Source: CAYPPG01 sp964412555 (lineage in GTDB: Bacteria; Hinthialibacterota; Hinthialibacteria; Hinthialibacterales; Hinthialibacteraceae). Taken from it: a stretch of DNA of 64,000 nt. The position numbers and the translations under genes are program-made. Of this stretch, positions 41,672-52,800 are shown piece by piece. The stretch is taken from the NCBI GenBank assembly GCA_964412555.1, contig CAYPPG010000018.1, positions 51,275 to 115,274 of the forward strand, written 5' to 3'. Each line of letters starts with the position of its first letter. The first letter of the stretch is position 1. The notes under the pieces were generated by a model, which was not told the DNA's origin, made no database searches, and saw only the letters and a program-made list of their open reading frames with translations.

Positions 41672-41773
41672 TTTCTTTGTTGATAGATTTCGGATACCGC
41701 CTGTTTACGCACATCCTATAATCAATGTACAATGAATCCAACCATTCTTGAATTTGAAGTGAGGAGATCTCTC

Positions 41774-42760
41774 ATGAGACATTCTTTTCAACGGCGCACG
41801 TTTATCATGGGTTTGGCGGGAGTCAGTGGAACCTTGCTGACAACCGATTTCACATTGGCCGCCGGCCGCCTAGCAGCCACCCCTATGCCAAAACGGTCTT
41901 TTGGTTCGGAAAAAGATCCGGTTTCCATATTGGGACTCGGAACAGCAGTGATGGGATGCCAACAAAACTGGGAAGATGAATCCGTTCAAATTATCCATGC
42001 GGCGCTCGATCAGGGAATGAATTATATCGACACCGGCCGGATTTATGGCAGCGCCGAATCGAGTATCGGCAAAGTCACGCCCGACCGGCGCGATGAAATG
42101 TTTCTGGTCACGAAAGTATGGGCGAACACCGCCGAACAGGCGGAAAAACAATTGACCACATCCTTAAAAACGCTGGGAACGGATCACGTGGATTTATGCC
42201 ACGTCCATAGCATGGGACACCGTGATCCCCAAAAAGTATTAGCGGATGAGGGATCACTCCAGTATCTTATCAAAGCCAAAGAGAAAGGCCTGACCCGCTA
42301 TGTAGGCGCATCCGGTCATCATAGAGTTTCCCATTTAACTCAAATTCTCGAAACCGGGAAAATCGATGCCGTCATGACCAATCTCAATTTCGTTGACCGC
42401 TCGATTTATCACTTTTACGAACATATATTCCCCCTCGCCAAGATACACGGAACCACTATCATCGCCATGAAAGTGTTCGGCGGCCCTCTTGGAGTTCAGG
42501 AAACAAATTTTTTAGAAGCCTATAGAAGTCAAGAAGGCCCGCAAATGTCGAAAGAACTGCTTCACGACAGTATTCATTACTGTCTAAATCTCGATGGTGT
42601 TGCAACAGCAGTGGTGGGAGTGCTGAATCGAAAGGAAGTTTTAGAAGACGCCCGCATGGCCAAGGATTTTGAGCCTCTATCGAAAGAGAAAAAAAGCCGG
42701 CTCGAAGCCAAAGGAAAAGAAATCGCCCCAACCTGGGGGCCAAGATTCGGTCAACCGTAA
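41774..42760 (+). CDS. Tat-exported aldo/keto reductase
   Basis: A 328-residue AKR with Tat signal (QRRTFIMGLAGVSGTLLT). The tetrad looks complete: Asp in MNYIDTGRIYG, Tyr in the same motif, Lys in FLVTKVW, and His in DLCHVHSM. The end CLNLDGVATAVVGVLNRKEV is the AKR cofactor-binding region. It is distant from the first AKR (different loops), so this is not a recent duplication. gaggag precedes ATG 41774. Confidence 0.88.
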   Translation: MRHSFQRRTFIMGLAGVSGTLLTTDFTLAAGRLAATPMPKRSFGSEKDPVSILGLGTAVMGCQQNWEDESVQIIHAALDQGMNYIDTGRIYGSAESSIGKVTPDRRDEMFLVTKVWANTAEQAEKQLTTSLKTLGTDHVDLCHVHSMGHRDPQKVLADEGSLQYLIKAKEKGLTRYVGASGHHRVSHLTQILETGKIDAVMTNLNFVDRSIYHFYEHIFPLAKIHGTTIIAMKVFGGPLGVQETNFLEAYRSQEGPQMSKELLHDSIHYCLNLDGVATAVVGVLNRKEVLEDARMAKDFEPLSKEKKSRLEAKGKEIAPTWGPRFGQP

Positions 42761-42793
42761 GGTACTACTATTTATGGAGGGTGAACTCTATCC

Positions 42794-42826
42794 GTAGGGT
42801 TGGCTCAAAGCAAAGCGTAGCCAATC
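42794..42826. repeat. GTAG-headed palindrome
   Basis: gtagggttggctcaaagc then aaagcgtagccaatcacg: arms GGTTGGCT/AGCCAATC around a 13-base loop. It lies between the second AKR and the DUF362 gene. Confidence 0.5.
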
Positions 42827-42863
42827 ACGTAATTTTTATAATGAAAAAATGGAGACAAAAAAA

Positions 42864-44057
42864 ATGAACCACCCCAATAAAATCACCCGGCGCCATGCCC
42901 TGAAAACAACCATAGGATTGACAGCCGCAGCGATCAGCCACCCAATCATCCCTACACGTTGCACCGCGGCAGACGCCCCCGCTTTGCCGGTAGCGATTGG
43001 AAAATGTAATGAGTATGACAAGGAAGTACTGAAAATCCTCCAAGATTTGTTCGATAAGATTGGGGGAATCGGCACGTTGGTCAAAGGGAAAAGTGTTTGC
43101 GTCAAAGTGAATCTTACCGGCAATCCGCGAAGAGGGGTAGATGGCCTACCCGCCAATCGAACCTATCATACCCATCCCGCCGTTTTACACGCGACATGCG
43201 TGTTATTGGGAAAAGCCGGCGCCAAACGGATCACCATTGTGGAAAGCCTTCTTTTCAATCGTCCCAAAGAAGAAGTTTTTGAATGGGCGGGATGGGATTT
43301 GGAATCTTTAAGGAGTGCAGCGGACAATATTCACTTTGAAGATACTCGGAATAAAGGATCGGGGAAGCAATACGCGACCATCAAAGTTTCCTGGGGAGGG
43401 TACACATACCCGGCATATGAAGTGAATGAAATTTACACAAAGTCTGATGTCTGTGTCTCCATTGCCAAGCTCAAAGAGCACATAACCGCCGGTATTACCC
43501 TCTCAATGAAAAATATGTTTGGCATCACTCCCAATTCCATTTATGGAAGCGACGCCGGATCGGAGGAAGCGCATGGGGCGAGGGGGCCGCTCCATACAAG
43601 AAGAAGTAAACCGGCGACAGACATTGAAGAGGTCGATCCGGATTCGCCAAGTCATGGAGGATATCGGGTTCCGCGAGTAACGGCCGATCTCGTGGGGGCG
43701 CGTCCAATCGATTTAGCCATTATCGATGGAATTGAAACGATGCAGGGGGGAGAAGGTCCCTGGTGCCGGAATGTAAAACCGATCAAACCCGGCCTGCTTG
43801 TTGCCGGGAAGAATCCTGTTTGTACGGATGCGGTCAGTATGGCAATTATGGGATTTGATCCTATCGCCGGACGGGGCACCATTCCTTTTGCGAATTGCGA
43901 TAATCACCTTCAATTGGCTGCCGCCGCCGGCCTGGGGAGCAACGATCTATCTCAAATCGAAATACGCGGTCTTTCTATTAAGCAGGCTATGTGTCCCTTC
44001 GATGCTTCCCTTAGAACGGAGTATCCGGAACAATTGCAACGAATGTTTATTCGTTGA
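42864..44057 (+). CDS. Tat-exported DUF362 protein
   Basis: A 397-residue protein with Tat signal (ITRRHALKTTIGLTAAAIS). The DUF362 domain covers residues 50-390: VCVKVNLTGNP, the TYHTHPAVLHA motif, KSDVCVSIAKLKEHITAGITLSMKN, and the end ITMGFDPI-like AIMGFDPIAGRGTIPFANCDNHL. DUF362 proteins often accompany iron-sulfur or oxidoreductase systems; no ferredoxin motif is present here. ATG 42864 has ggagac eight bases upstream. It precedes the glycosyltransferase by eight bases. Confidence 0.87.
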   Translation: MNHPNKITRRHALKTTIGLTAAAISHPIIPTRCTAADAPALPVAIGKCNEYDKEVLKILQDLFDKIGGIGTLVKGKSVCVKVNLTGNPRRGVDGLPANRTYHTHPAVLHATCVLLGKAGAKRITIVESLLFNRPKEEVFEWAGWDLESLRSAADNIHFEDTRNKGSGKQYATIKVSWGGYTYPAYEVNEIYTKSDVCVSIAKLKEHITAGITLSMKNMFGITPNSIYGSDAGSEEAHGARGPLHTRRSKPATDIEEVDPDSPSHGGYRVPRVTADLVGARPIDLAIIDGIETMQGGEGPWCRNVKPIKPGLLVAGKNPVCTDAVSMAIMGFDPIAGRGTIPFANCDNHLQLAAAAGLGSNDLSQIEIRGLSIKQAMCPFDASLRTEYPEQLQRMFIR

Positions 44058-44065
44058 ATGAGAAT

Positions 44066-45832
44066 ATGAACAGCGGAACCAATATTGCTGAGCGAAATTT
44101 GATATTATTGCATCACTTCCAACCCGAAGTAGCGAAGGGATTGTATGAACATCTACGAATCCAGCGTGAAAAAGGGATTGGTTCACCCTATCGGGTCGTT
44201 CCGACACAGGCCGGATTTCCGACATTGATCAAGATCGAAGGGAACAAGCGCTTCGATCTTCATGAGCGGGAATCTCCGCTTGCGGCGACTCGCATGATTG
44301 TACAATCCGTTCAAAATCAAACCCCTGGAGTGTTGTGCGTTTGTTCCAGCGGATTAGGGTATACTCCCTGTTCTTTGGCTCCTCTTCTTTCCCGAACAAA
44401 AGTCATCGTTGTGGAACCGGAGTATGATATTTTGATCGAAGCACTTCGAATTACCGATTGGGGAAAAGTATTGCCGTCAAATCGTTTTCTGGTTATGGCC
44501 GGTGACCAAGCAATTCAACAACTTCAAGATATCTTGAAAACACATGGCTCCTTTTTGAAAGACGGTATCCGTTTCGTTGACGGCCGTATTTTTGAAAAGG
44601 AAGAGAGGAAACCATTCGACGGTTTGGAAGCAACCGCACTGGAATCGAAAGACACGTTCCAATATAGAAAGTCGAGTCCACTCAAAGTCAATACATCCCG
44701 GTATGCTATAGTCAGCGGACCGGCGCATAAGGAATTGCTGCCGGTGTTGTGTGAAGAAATCAAAAGTGATGAGCATGAAGCACGGCCGGTGTTTCGCAAG
44801 CGTCCCTTTCTCGAATTTATGCAAACCGAGGAAATGTGGTGGGAATCGCTGGGACGCCCGCTTCCGGCAAAATTGTTGTCCTTTTCCGAAAAAGTGTGTC
44901 TGCCGTATGAATGGGAACGGATCAAAGCATATGGAATTGAACGATATTTATGGTGTTACGACGATCCGTTTCGTGGAGCGGTCGATCAACATTCATTCAA
45001 TCATTTCGACCGGGTCTATTGCTTCGATCCGTTTTTGACAAAACGGCTGCAAAAAATTCTATCCAAACCTATTCACTTCCTCCCGGCGGCAACGACGTTT
45101 GGTCAGGGAATTTCCGGTACTCCACCCGCTCATCTTCCTGCTCAATTCGATGTTACGTTTATAGGATCAACCGGATTACAACGTCAGGATGACCGGTTGC
45201 TGCAACTGGTTGCCAAGCGTGATTCTTCTTATCAAACGCTCGAACATTTTGTGACTGAGCAACTTACACAAAATTCACGAGTCTCGTATGATGATCTTCT
45301 CTCGCTGCCGGTGGAGTTTCCAGGGTATTCGAAACAGGCTCGGGTGATCCTGCTCCAAGATTTGGCTACTTTTGTAATTCGGCTTCATTATCTTACAGCA
45401 TTGGTAGGAACATCGGCCGTCATTTTTGGTGATCAATTATGGGCGGAGGAATCGATGACCGGTGCCGCTTCAAAATTGTATGGCGGGCAAAGCACGGATT
45501 TTCTACAAGAAACTCCCTGGATTTATCATAACAGCAAGATCAACATCAATACCTTCAACGTACAATGCGTCAATTCACCAACCGTGCGGATGTTCGATGT
45601 GATGGCATGCGGGGGATTTTTGCTTAACGAGTATCGTCCGTTCCTTGAAACGATGTTTGAAATCGGCCAAGAAATAGAAGTTTTTCATAACCGAGACGAA
45701 TTACTCGAAAAAATAAACCACTATCTTGAGCACGAAGAAGAACGAAAGCGTATTGCAAGTGCCGGTTGTGAACGTGTGTTACGGGAACACCGGTATCGTG
45801 ATCGTTTGCGGATCATTTTCGGGGGGAAATAA
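44066..45832 (+). CDS. CgeB-like glycosyltransferase
   Basis: A 588-residue cytosolic protein. The N-terminal third holds a Rossmann-like segment VLCVCSSGLGYTPCSLAPLL then VIVVEPEYDILIEAL, recalling MAF/6-hydroxymethylpterin-type domains of motility glycosyltransferases; the C-terminal two thirds match CgeB (FDVTFIGSTGLQRQDDRL, and CVNSPTVRMFDVMACGGFLL with RPFLE). It likely transfers a sugar to a protein or surface polymer. The start is ATG 44066; the TTG at 44054 would overlap the DUF362 stop. Confidence 0.82.
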   Translation: MNSGTNIAERNLILLHHFQPEVAKGLYEHLRIQREKGIGSPYRVVPTQAGFPTLIKIEGNKRFDLHERESPLAATRMIVQSVQNQTPGVLCVCSSGLGYTPCSLAPLLSRTKVIVVEPEYDILIEALRITDWGKVLPSNRFLVMAGDQAIQQLQDILKTHGSFLKDGIRFVDGRIFEKEERKPFDGLEATALESKDTFQYRKSSPLKVNTSRYAIVSGPAHKELLPVLCEEIKSDEHEARPVFRKRPFLEFMQTEEMWWESLGRPLPAKLLSFSEKVCLPYEWERIKAYGIERYLWCYDDPFRGAVDQHSFNHFDRVYCFDPFLTKRLQKILSKPIHFLPAATTFGQGISGTPPAHLPAQFDVTFIGSTGLQRQDDRLLQLVAKRDSSYQTLEHFVTEQLTQNSRVSYDDLLSLPVEFPGYSKQARVILLQDLATFVIRLHYLTALVGTSAVIFGDQLWAEESMTGAASKLYGGQSTDFLQETPWIYHNSKININTFNVQCVNSPTVRMFDVMACGGFLLNEYRPFLETMFEIGQEIEVFHNRDELLEKINHYLEHEEERKRIASAGCERVLREHRYRDRLRIIFGGK

Positions 45833-45853
45833 AAGAGATTTCATGGGTAGTTT

Positions 45854-46279
45854 TTATTGTGATATCGCAGAAGGTTGACCGCGGTTGATAGCAAAGATAA
45901 TTTCGTTTCCTTTGTCATTGAAGCGAACATCATGGGTAAATTGCTTGATTAAGAATACCCCCCGCCCATGTGTATCGAAAAGATAGGGTTCTTCCCGTGG
46001 ATCGTGCAAGATGGAAAGATCGAATCCGTTTCCTTCATCGCGGATGGCGACTTCCACCCGTTCCGGACTGCATCGTGCCTCGACAAAAATGTTCTTCTCT
46101 GCAGAATTATTATTCCCATGCACAATCGCGTTAATAAACGCTTCGTCCATGGCCAATCGAAGGCAGAAACGGCTTTCCGAATCAAATCCCATTTGGATTG
46201 CTTCTTCGAGAATGGAACGTTCCACCGAATAGATATTTTCGATTTTACTTTTTATCTGAAACGAGATCACTTTCTGCAT
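45854..46279 (-). CDS. RsbW-like anti-sigma factor / GHKL kinase domain
   Basis: A 141-residue single-domain serine kinase of the HATPase_c_2 group. The N box is DEAFINAIVHGNN (45-57), the G1 box is IRDEGNGFDLS (79-89) and the G2 box is HGRGVFLIKQF (104-114), all intact for ATP binding. Such proteins phosphorylate an antagonist and control sigma factors or stress responses. No antagonist gene is adjacent. ATG 46279 is chosen (a gagaggg site lies just upstream on this strand); an 11-residue longer frame is possible. The 250 bases upstream contain nothing else. Confidence 0.88.
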   Translation of the reverse strand: MQKVISFQIKSKIENIYSVERSILEEAIQMGFDSESRFCLRLAMDEAFINAIVHGNNNSAEKNIFVEARCSPERVEVAIRDEGNGFDLSILHDPREEPYLFDTHGRGVFLIKQFTHDVRFNDKGNEIIFAINRGQPSAISQ

Positions 46280-46530
46280 GATCCCTCTCGGTATAATTTT
46301 GATACACAGCAATCTTTACGATGCCCAGTGTATACCCCACAAACACATAAAAAATACTCCCCGCATATTAACAATAAGAAAAAACAGGTGATCTCCCTTA
46401 AGATACAAATAGTTGTCACACATTTCCCTCCCCATATTTAAAGAAGCCTTTTTATCTTCGTCAAGAGAGCGGAATTGACAATCGAGATAGATAATCCGGA
46501 GGAAGGATACGAAACCAGATACTTCTTCCT

Positions 46531-48189
46531 CTAAATCCACTCAAATGTAAGAACTGTTTCGAAAGGCGTGTAACTTGTGAGATAGACGCTCGGTCCGGGA
46601 AGTTTCGGTTCTGCTCCCCGTACTTGTGTGTATCGATGTTCCTGCACCCCCGGGCCAAAACGGATGCCATCATTCCCGAGGGTAAATATGGCAGAGTCGG
46701 AGGAAAATACATACGACTCATCGCTTCCCGGTACGGGAGTGACTCCTTCGAGGTTTCCGCCTTCCCGCAGGTTGATTTCAACCGCAAGAGGGACGTTGTC
46801 CGTTCCTTTCGCTTCGATTCGCAATTCAAAGCCGTTGCTGTGCTCTTTGAGGGAAACCGTATAATTCATATGGCAGATTTCCGTCACTCGGCGTTCCGAA
46901 CGTGCACGGCTCCAGTCGCCACGATCCTCGATTGTGCGGGGAGGATGGAGTGGTTGATAATAACCTGCGGTCAACGACTGGTGGAATCGAAAAACACCAT
47001 CTTGTTGGATCATGCGTTCAGGAACAAATTGTCCTTTACCGAAAAAGGCGGTGGCAAATCGAACCGCGTTGATCACCGCATCTCCACGACGGAAAGAGAA
47101 AAAGCGGCTATTCCCGCAATGAATCAAGGCAGCGCTGGTTCGATCCCGGCGAATTCGGGTCACGCCCGCTTCCTTGAATTCTATTTCATACTGTGTTGGA
47201 ACCGGAACCGCCGTGGGGAGTTTCTTTTGCAATGTTGGATATTCCATGAGCAAGGAAAGGCGAATTCGCTCCGGTTCCAGTTGCCGGACAAGCGTCGCAT
47301 ACTGCCCGTTTTTATCGTGCATGGCCATATAACGTAACGGGAACCAATAGCGGGACATGGTTCCACGTGTGTTCACGTCTTGCCGCCGGGAGATTTCCGT
47401 AACGACCTCGTAATTCGGATGCAGCAGATAGAGCATGGAATCCAGATTTTTACGAACCGGTTCCAATAAATCGGGACGATTCAATTTATGCGCCATCACG
47501 ACCAATGCACGGTCCGTCACCGCATTGTAGACTGTCGTGCTTCGTTCCAAAAACTGGCCGTCCTCATCGATATCGATGCCTTCAGCCAACCATTGTTCGA
47601 TGCGCCGAAGGTAGGCAGCATCCGGAAAAAGTTCATGAATTTGCGCCAAGGCAGAGGAAACCACCCAGCGATGATTGGGGGTGTGGATACCTCCTTTCGC
47701 CATTCCCTTTCCGGCTTTTCGCAAAAACGGTTCCATCATAGCGAGTAGTTTCGGCGCATCGTACAGATGAGCCAGATTTGCTGCAGTGGCGACATGATGC
47801 ACAACAAAACCCGTATCCGGCGGAGAATTGAAATTGGTTGTGAGAAGATCGATATTCCCCTGCTCATTTTGAGTTCGTTCCAAAAAATTGGCCGCCAATT
47901 GCATTCGTTCAAAGAGTTTCGGCTTCTTGTAATAGCTCGATTGTTCGTGCAGATAGGCAGCGGCGCCATGTTCAAGAATACTCGCGGCCGAACCGGCGTG
48001 ATGCAGTCCATGCCGATCAGGATAGGAACCGCGCCAGTGACTGTCAGGATCCACAATTTGTTTTTCGAGTAAATTGTGAACAGTTTCATCGTGTTTGCGA
48101 ACGATGGATGAATCGATTTGGGCAAAGAAAGAAGGCGTGAAACGGATCGCTCCCATAGAAGCCAACAACGTTCTGCGGGAAATATTCAT
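46531..48189 (-). CDS. Exported alpha-toroid plus beta-sandwich protein (polysaccharide-lyase-like)
   Basis: A 552-residue protein with an N-terminal signal (ISRRTLLASMGAIRFTPSFFAQ). Residues 40-330 form an alpha/alpha toroid-like helical region (GLHHAGSAASILEHGAAAYL, NHRWVVSSALAQIHELF), and residues 350-552 a beta-sandwich with RFFSFRRGDAVINAVRFATAFF. This two-domain plan is that of heparinase/alginate-lyase-type lyases. Possible catalytic residues include NHRWVVSSA, which resembles the Asn/His of such lyases. Substrate unknown. Monocistronic and leftward. Confidence 0.68.
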   Translation of the reverse strand: MNISRRTLLASMGAIRFTPSFFAQIDSSIVRKHDETVHNLLEKQIVDPDSHWRGSYPDRHGLHHAGSAASILEHGAAAYLHEQSSYYKKPKLFERMQLAANFLERTQNEQGNIDLLTTNFNSPPDTGFVVHHVATAANLAHLYDAPKLLAMMEPFLRKAGKGMAKGGIHTPNHRWVVSSALAQIHELFPDAAYLRRIEQWLAEGIDIDEDGQFLERSTTVYNAVTDRALVVMAHKLNRPDLLEPVRKNLDSMLYLLHPNYEVVTEISRRQDVNTRGTMSRYWFPLRYMAMHDKNGQYATLVRQLEPERIRLSLLMEYPTLQKKLPTAVPVPTQYEIEFKEAGVTRIRRDRTSAALIHCGNSRFFSFRRGDAVINAVRFATAFFGKGQFVPERMIQQDGVFRFHQSLTAGYYQPLHPPRTIEDRGDWSRARSERRVTEICHMNYTVSLKEHSNGFELRIEAKGTDNVPLAVEINLREGGNLEGVTPVPGSDESYVFSSDSAIFTLGNDGIRFGPGVQEHRYTQVRGAEPKLPGPSVYLTSYTPFETVLTFEWI

Positions 48190-48347
48190 GGATAATCATT
48201 CCTTGTTCATGATTTTTCTTCAAGAATAAAATAACTCCATGGCGGGAAAAATGAAACCAGAGAGACAAGAGAGCATAGGAAGGTTCAATTTTTTGAAGAT
48301 GAATGAGTAATGAATTTTTGAAAGAAAGAGCGATTCATTTATTATCC

Positions 48348-48379
48348 AAAAAAAGGCGGCTGGTTCAGCCGCCTTTTTT
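48348..48379 (-). terminator. Rho-independent terminator
   Basis: Stem ggcggctg (48355-48362) and cagccgcc (48366-48373), loop gtt, flanked by seven A on one side and six T on the other, so it works on both strands; on the minus strand it follows the PT-linker gene's stop by 20 bases. The strongest terminator seen in the window. Confidence 0.85.
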
Positions 48380-48398
48380 GAGTGTTTCCAAATTTCGA

Positions 48399-49661
48399 TC
48401 AATCCAGCCGTTCTTTAAAGTAAAGGTTGGTCCGCATATCGGGCCGGTACCCTCTGTCGCCGGGTTTGCGACCGGAAGCATAATTCATAGCCGGGTTGAA
48501 TGATCCGGTCGGCCCAATGAGAGAAGATTCTTTTTCGACTCGTTGGATTAATGGCAATACACCACGTATTTCTTGCAAATCACCGCCCGGCGTACGAAAT
48601 TGAAGATCGATGACGACCCGGATCGTTCCATCATAAGGCCCGGTCGGGAAATAATAGAGAGGACTGGCGCGAATTTCGTCGTAATCCTCCCATCCCGTAA
48701 CGGAATTATAATTGTTATTCTCGTATTGCTGAATATTGCCTTCATCGGTGGTAATCCGAACACGGACATCTTCGAATTGGCCTAAATCAATCGGTTCGCC
48801 GTTCGAGCCGATCACTTCGAAATCGAGAAGGACCTGTTTCGACAATCCGGATTGATTATCGAAGTCATCCGGGCTGACGGAGAGCATCGGCGGATTGGCG
48901 CTAATTTGTAACGATCCCGCAACCAAAGCCGGTGTAGGAGTAGGAGTCGCCGTACCAACAGGAATTGTCGGTGTATGAGTCGCCGTCGGTCCCGGCGGTT
49001 GCGTCGGTTGAGGAGTCGGTTCGGGTGGAGTTGGGGTTGGGGTAGTCGGTTCTTCCCCACCTTTCCCAATGACAGGAACTAGTTGTACATTATCAACATA
49101 GGCCGTGCCCCCGCCCGTGTATCGAATTTCAATTGTTCGATTCGTGTCACTGGAGCCAAGGCCGATTTCGAGCGGAAGTTGCTGTTGCGTTGTAAAAAGT
49201 CCACTCGTCAATCCTTCATTTGTGCCCTGCGGAAAGGTGCCTCTTAAATTGCCGCCTAGATAAATTTCCAATCGTCCATTGGTAACGACACCGCATAAAC
49301 GGACCTGGAAACGTGTGTAGTTACCCGTGTAGGGGGAAAACGTCTGCATAATGGAGGCATTCGAAGAAAAGGTGACAAAGTGATTAAACGTTTCCGTCCC
49401 GGGATTCACTTCTCCGCGCAAAATGCCGCCGATTCCGCTTGCGCCAGGTTCCCATCCGACGGGAAAGGTTCCACTCCCGGAAGAGGCCTCAAAATTGCCG
49501 TTGATCAAGATATTTTGAGGTTCCACTCCACTCGAGATGCAAGAACTGGTAAAGGGCACCGGAGTAGGAGTCGGAGTCGCCTCATCATCCTGCGAAGTGG
49601 CTACACTCACAAAGCCGGTAAAGATAATGGTTACTATTATGAATGGGACGAATTGTTTCAT
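48399..49661 (-). CDS. Secreted two-domain protein with Pro/Thr linkers
   Basis: A 420-residue exported protein: signal peptide (MKQFVPFIIVTIIFTGFVSVATS), short PTPTPTP stretch, a carbohydrate-binding-module-like beta-sandwich (residues 47-200: NILINGNFEASSGSGTFPVGWEP, a DUF642/CBM-type entry), a 45-residue Pro/Thr linker, and a second beta domain (250-390). Linkers like these are usual in surface-anchored glycan-binding proteins. It ends in YRPDMRTNLYFKERLD without an anchor I recognise. It is separated from the pseudopilin operon by 199 bases with a family C repeat, so is transcribed separately. Confidence 0.75.
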   Translation of the reverse strand: MKQFVPFIIVTIIFTGFVSVATSQDDEATPTPTPVPFTSSCISSGVEPQNILINGNFEASSGSGTFPVGWEPGASGIGGILRGEVNPGTETFNHFVTFSSNASIMQTFSPYTGNYTRFQVRLCGVVTNGRLEIYLGGNLRGTFPQGTNEGLTSGLFTTQQQLPLEIGLGSSDTNRTIEIRYTGGGTAYVDNVQLVPVIGKGGEEPTTPTPTPPEPTPQPTQPPGPTATHTPTIPVGTATPTPTPALVAGSLQISANPPMLSVSPDDFDNQSGLSKQVLLDFEVIGSNGEPIDLGQFEDVRVRITTDEGNIQQYENNNYNSVTGWEDYDEIRASPLYYFPTGPYDGTIRVVIDLQFRTPGGDLQEIRGVLPLIQRVEKESSLIGPTGSFNPAMNYASGRKPGDRGYRPDMRTNLYFKERLD

Positions 49662-49744
49662 GATCGATCACCACCGTTTTTTAACTATCTATTTTATCTC
49701 TTCTTGTAAAGAATATCTCATTTCTGTTTCTTCGTCATGCGGAA

Positions 49745-49772
49745 GTAGGGGCGGTTCGCGAACCGCCCCTAC
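49745..49772. repeat. Family C palindrome (GTAG-headed)
   Basis: gtaggggcggttcgcg then aaccgcccctac, a perfect 28-base palindrome. Nearly identical to 17676-17703. A nearby doubled motif atgccggcaagatgccggc (49817-49836) and a further ataccagcgatac copy fill the gap before the GspK stop. Confidence 0.75.
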
Positions 49773-49860
49773 GGTCCTTATAAAGAATATCTCTTTTCTC
49801 ACTAAGCGTCATCTCGATATGCCGGCAAGATGCCGGCGATACACTATATACCAGCGATAC

Positions 49861-52800
49861 TTATCGCTGATAGACCGTTTCCAACCTTCGCTGCGCGGTG
49901 ACGTTCCCGTTGGTGTCGAAAATACGGCCGCGTGTAATGATTCCGAACGATCTCGAACGAACGGTAATCAAGCTGGAGATGCGATTCATCATTGCTTCCA
50001 TATCTTCCGGAGTCAGGTCTTCCAATTGAGAGAGTTCTGCGTTCAAACGTTCCCGTAGATCACCGACTCCATCCGGTTTCGTATCACCGGTTCGGTCAGT
50101 GGGCTGCCGGTACACAAATTCTGCAAAGCGCTCACGGCGTTTGAGATGCGTCATTTGGGCCAGCAACGTGCCGATATCCGAATACGGGCCATCGTCCGGA
50201 TCGGTAACCTCTGTGCTCAGATAGAAATCGTTGAAATTGGATGCCTGGTCTCCTTTGGTATCCTCGGCCTTGAAGATATTCCGGTCATCAAGAAACCTTT
50301 CCAGCGATTCGAAACTCTTGTACGACTCTTTGGTTCGCCCAACACTGGGGAATTTATAATCCGAAAGAGTATCCGCCGGGGTATTGTTGTTGTTATATTC
50401 CGCCTGGAAGATATCGTCATCCAAGCTGTGTACACCGAAGGCCATGTCGCGTCCAACGGGCATCCTTCCTTCGATAATGAAGTCGGCCACAATCGTGTTG
50501 AAATAGTGCCGGTTGAGCAATGTATCCAGCTGCCCGATATCCTTCAACGGCGCAAAAGGAAGCGCGACAAGCACTTCGCGCGGAGCGGTGTTGATATTGA
50601 TCAAACCGGGCATAATTCCATGTTCTGCCGTTGTGATCATGTTATAGAGTTGGGTATACTGATTTTCCCATTGATCCAGCCGTTCGCGCTGCGCCAATTG
50701 GATCTGATAATCGCGATTGCTCGACCGTGCGCGTTCCGCCAAGCGGTACGTCGGAAGAATCCGCGTCGAATCGACAGATTTATCTTCCAGCCGTTGGGGG
50801 ATAATCGGGCTATTGACCGTTTCAAATTTGTTTCCGGTAAACAAGCGGGAAATCTCGCCCAATGTGGCCAGTGGCCCATTCTTCACATAAGCGGTGTTGT
50901 CGATAATATCCGCCGTATCGCGTTGGTTGGTATTGACCTTTGTGCGGCGGCGCGGATAGGCGGGAACATAACCGGTATTGTCGCGTCCCGGCGTTCCGGC
51001 CAGATAGGTCAGCAGTGCATTATCTTCTTCGGAATCGCCTTTCTCCAGCCGGCCCCGGCCAAAGATTTCGATTCCTCTAAAGAAATAATTGTCGTCACCC
51101 ATGCCACCCAAGAAACCAACACCGGGTGCGTTGTAGTATCCTTCCTGATCCGGACCAACCGGAACGTTCAAGCCGAGATCGGGACGGTCTTGCGGATAAA
51201 TCCAACCCAACTGCCGTCCATATTGGGAACGGGTAAAGGGATTGTAATCGCGCGTCGTTTTGCGAAGCACGACCGCAATTTCGAGCATGGGTTCGTCCCC
51301 ACTCGGATTGAGCAAATCACGCCACAAATTCGTGAAATCTTCGCGTAAATCGATTGTAAACGCTGTATCACCGTTTCGCAGTTTCGCAAAGACCGGCTTT
51401 TTCGATCCTCCACCCCGTCCCGCGGTTTCAGCGAAAATGTTATAAGGATTCTCTTCATCATCAGGATCATCATGAATTGGATTCTGCCCTGGATCGACGA
51501 CACGAACGACCGGCGTGACCATCACTTCGCCGACAGGCATATCGATTTCGCGCATGATTCCTGTTCGATCCACATATTTTCGTCCCAATACGCGAACTGT
51601 GAGCAGGTCGGAGACATCGGGATCGAAACCGGCACGAATCAACTCCCGAGCGCCCAGCCGCCAAATGAATGCCGTCACATTTTCCTGACCACGGCTTCGG
51701 ATCCTGCTGTTCCCGGCGGGCATGATATCGGTCGCGTTTTCGAATCCGCCTAACATTTGATAAAAACGTGTAATCTGACTATCATCCGGAGCGACTGCTT
51801 CCCGTGCAATGGCACCGGTATTTTCCATCAATTCATGCCGAGGCTTTTCGGATTTAGACAAATACTCGTAGTGATCACCGATGAAATCCCAGCCATTCCA
51901 ATGCGAATCTCGAGCAGGGAAGGTTTCTGCGTCTTTGAAACGCGTAAGCCGATTGTTGTTTGGATCATTTCCAGCATCGTATCCACCCACAGCGACACGC
52001 GCCAGTTCACCATCCGCACCAACCGTCATATCGGTAACAATCGCTTGTTTGGCATCGAGTTTCATCGTTGGAACGGTTCGTTTGATGGAAACGCGATTAT
52101 TTGCCGCTGCGTTGGGATTCACCACCAGATCGTTTTCGAACCAAGTCGGATCGGTTCGTTCGAATGTCTCGAAACCACGATAGCCTGGAAGAGCGATAAG
52201 ATCCTCACCCGGACCGTTCTCTCGAATGTTGACAATAGCATTGTTAAAGGTTGTACGATACCGGAAAGAATCGATATAATTCCCTGCCGGATCGTAAAGA
52301 GTCACCATCTTTTCTGTAGGATTATGTGTAAGAATATCTTCCTGCACATCGACCAGGCGGAAGCGCAGATCGCTCAGTTGCGCATTCCGAACGGTTGTCG
52401 CAGCAGGCCCGTTCTGGATACTGGCCATAATCGCGGTCTTTTCCCGTTCGGCTAGGTTAGGTTGAACAACGCGTTCGTCGAGATTTGGAATCGCAGGATA
52501 ATTGTCCCGCAGGAATTTAATCAAAGCCGCTTTATCAAACGCGATCAATAACTTGTTATCTTCAAGAAGCAGATTTTCGCCGCTGATGTTTTGACCGATG
52601 CGTGAGCGTTCGAACATGTTTTCGAAGGGAACACCGTCCCCTGGCAAGCCCTCGTTTTGACGCAGTTCACGACCGTCATCCTTATCCCAGGAGGGTTTCA
52701 TTCGGCTGATGACAGTATTTTCCGGAATGATATAGTGGCCGAAGGGCGTGTCGATGGTCCAACCGGAAATATCGAGATCCTGCGTAGATATATTGACCAA

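Noticed and set aside
50146..51348. 400-codon frame antisense to the giant GspK-like gene
   Set aside because: Shadow frame; the minus strand shows GspK and linker motifs throughout.
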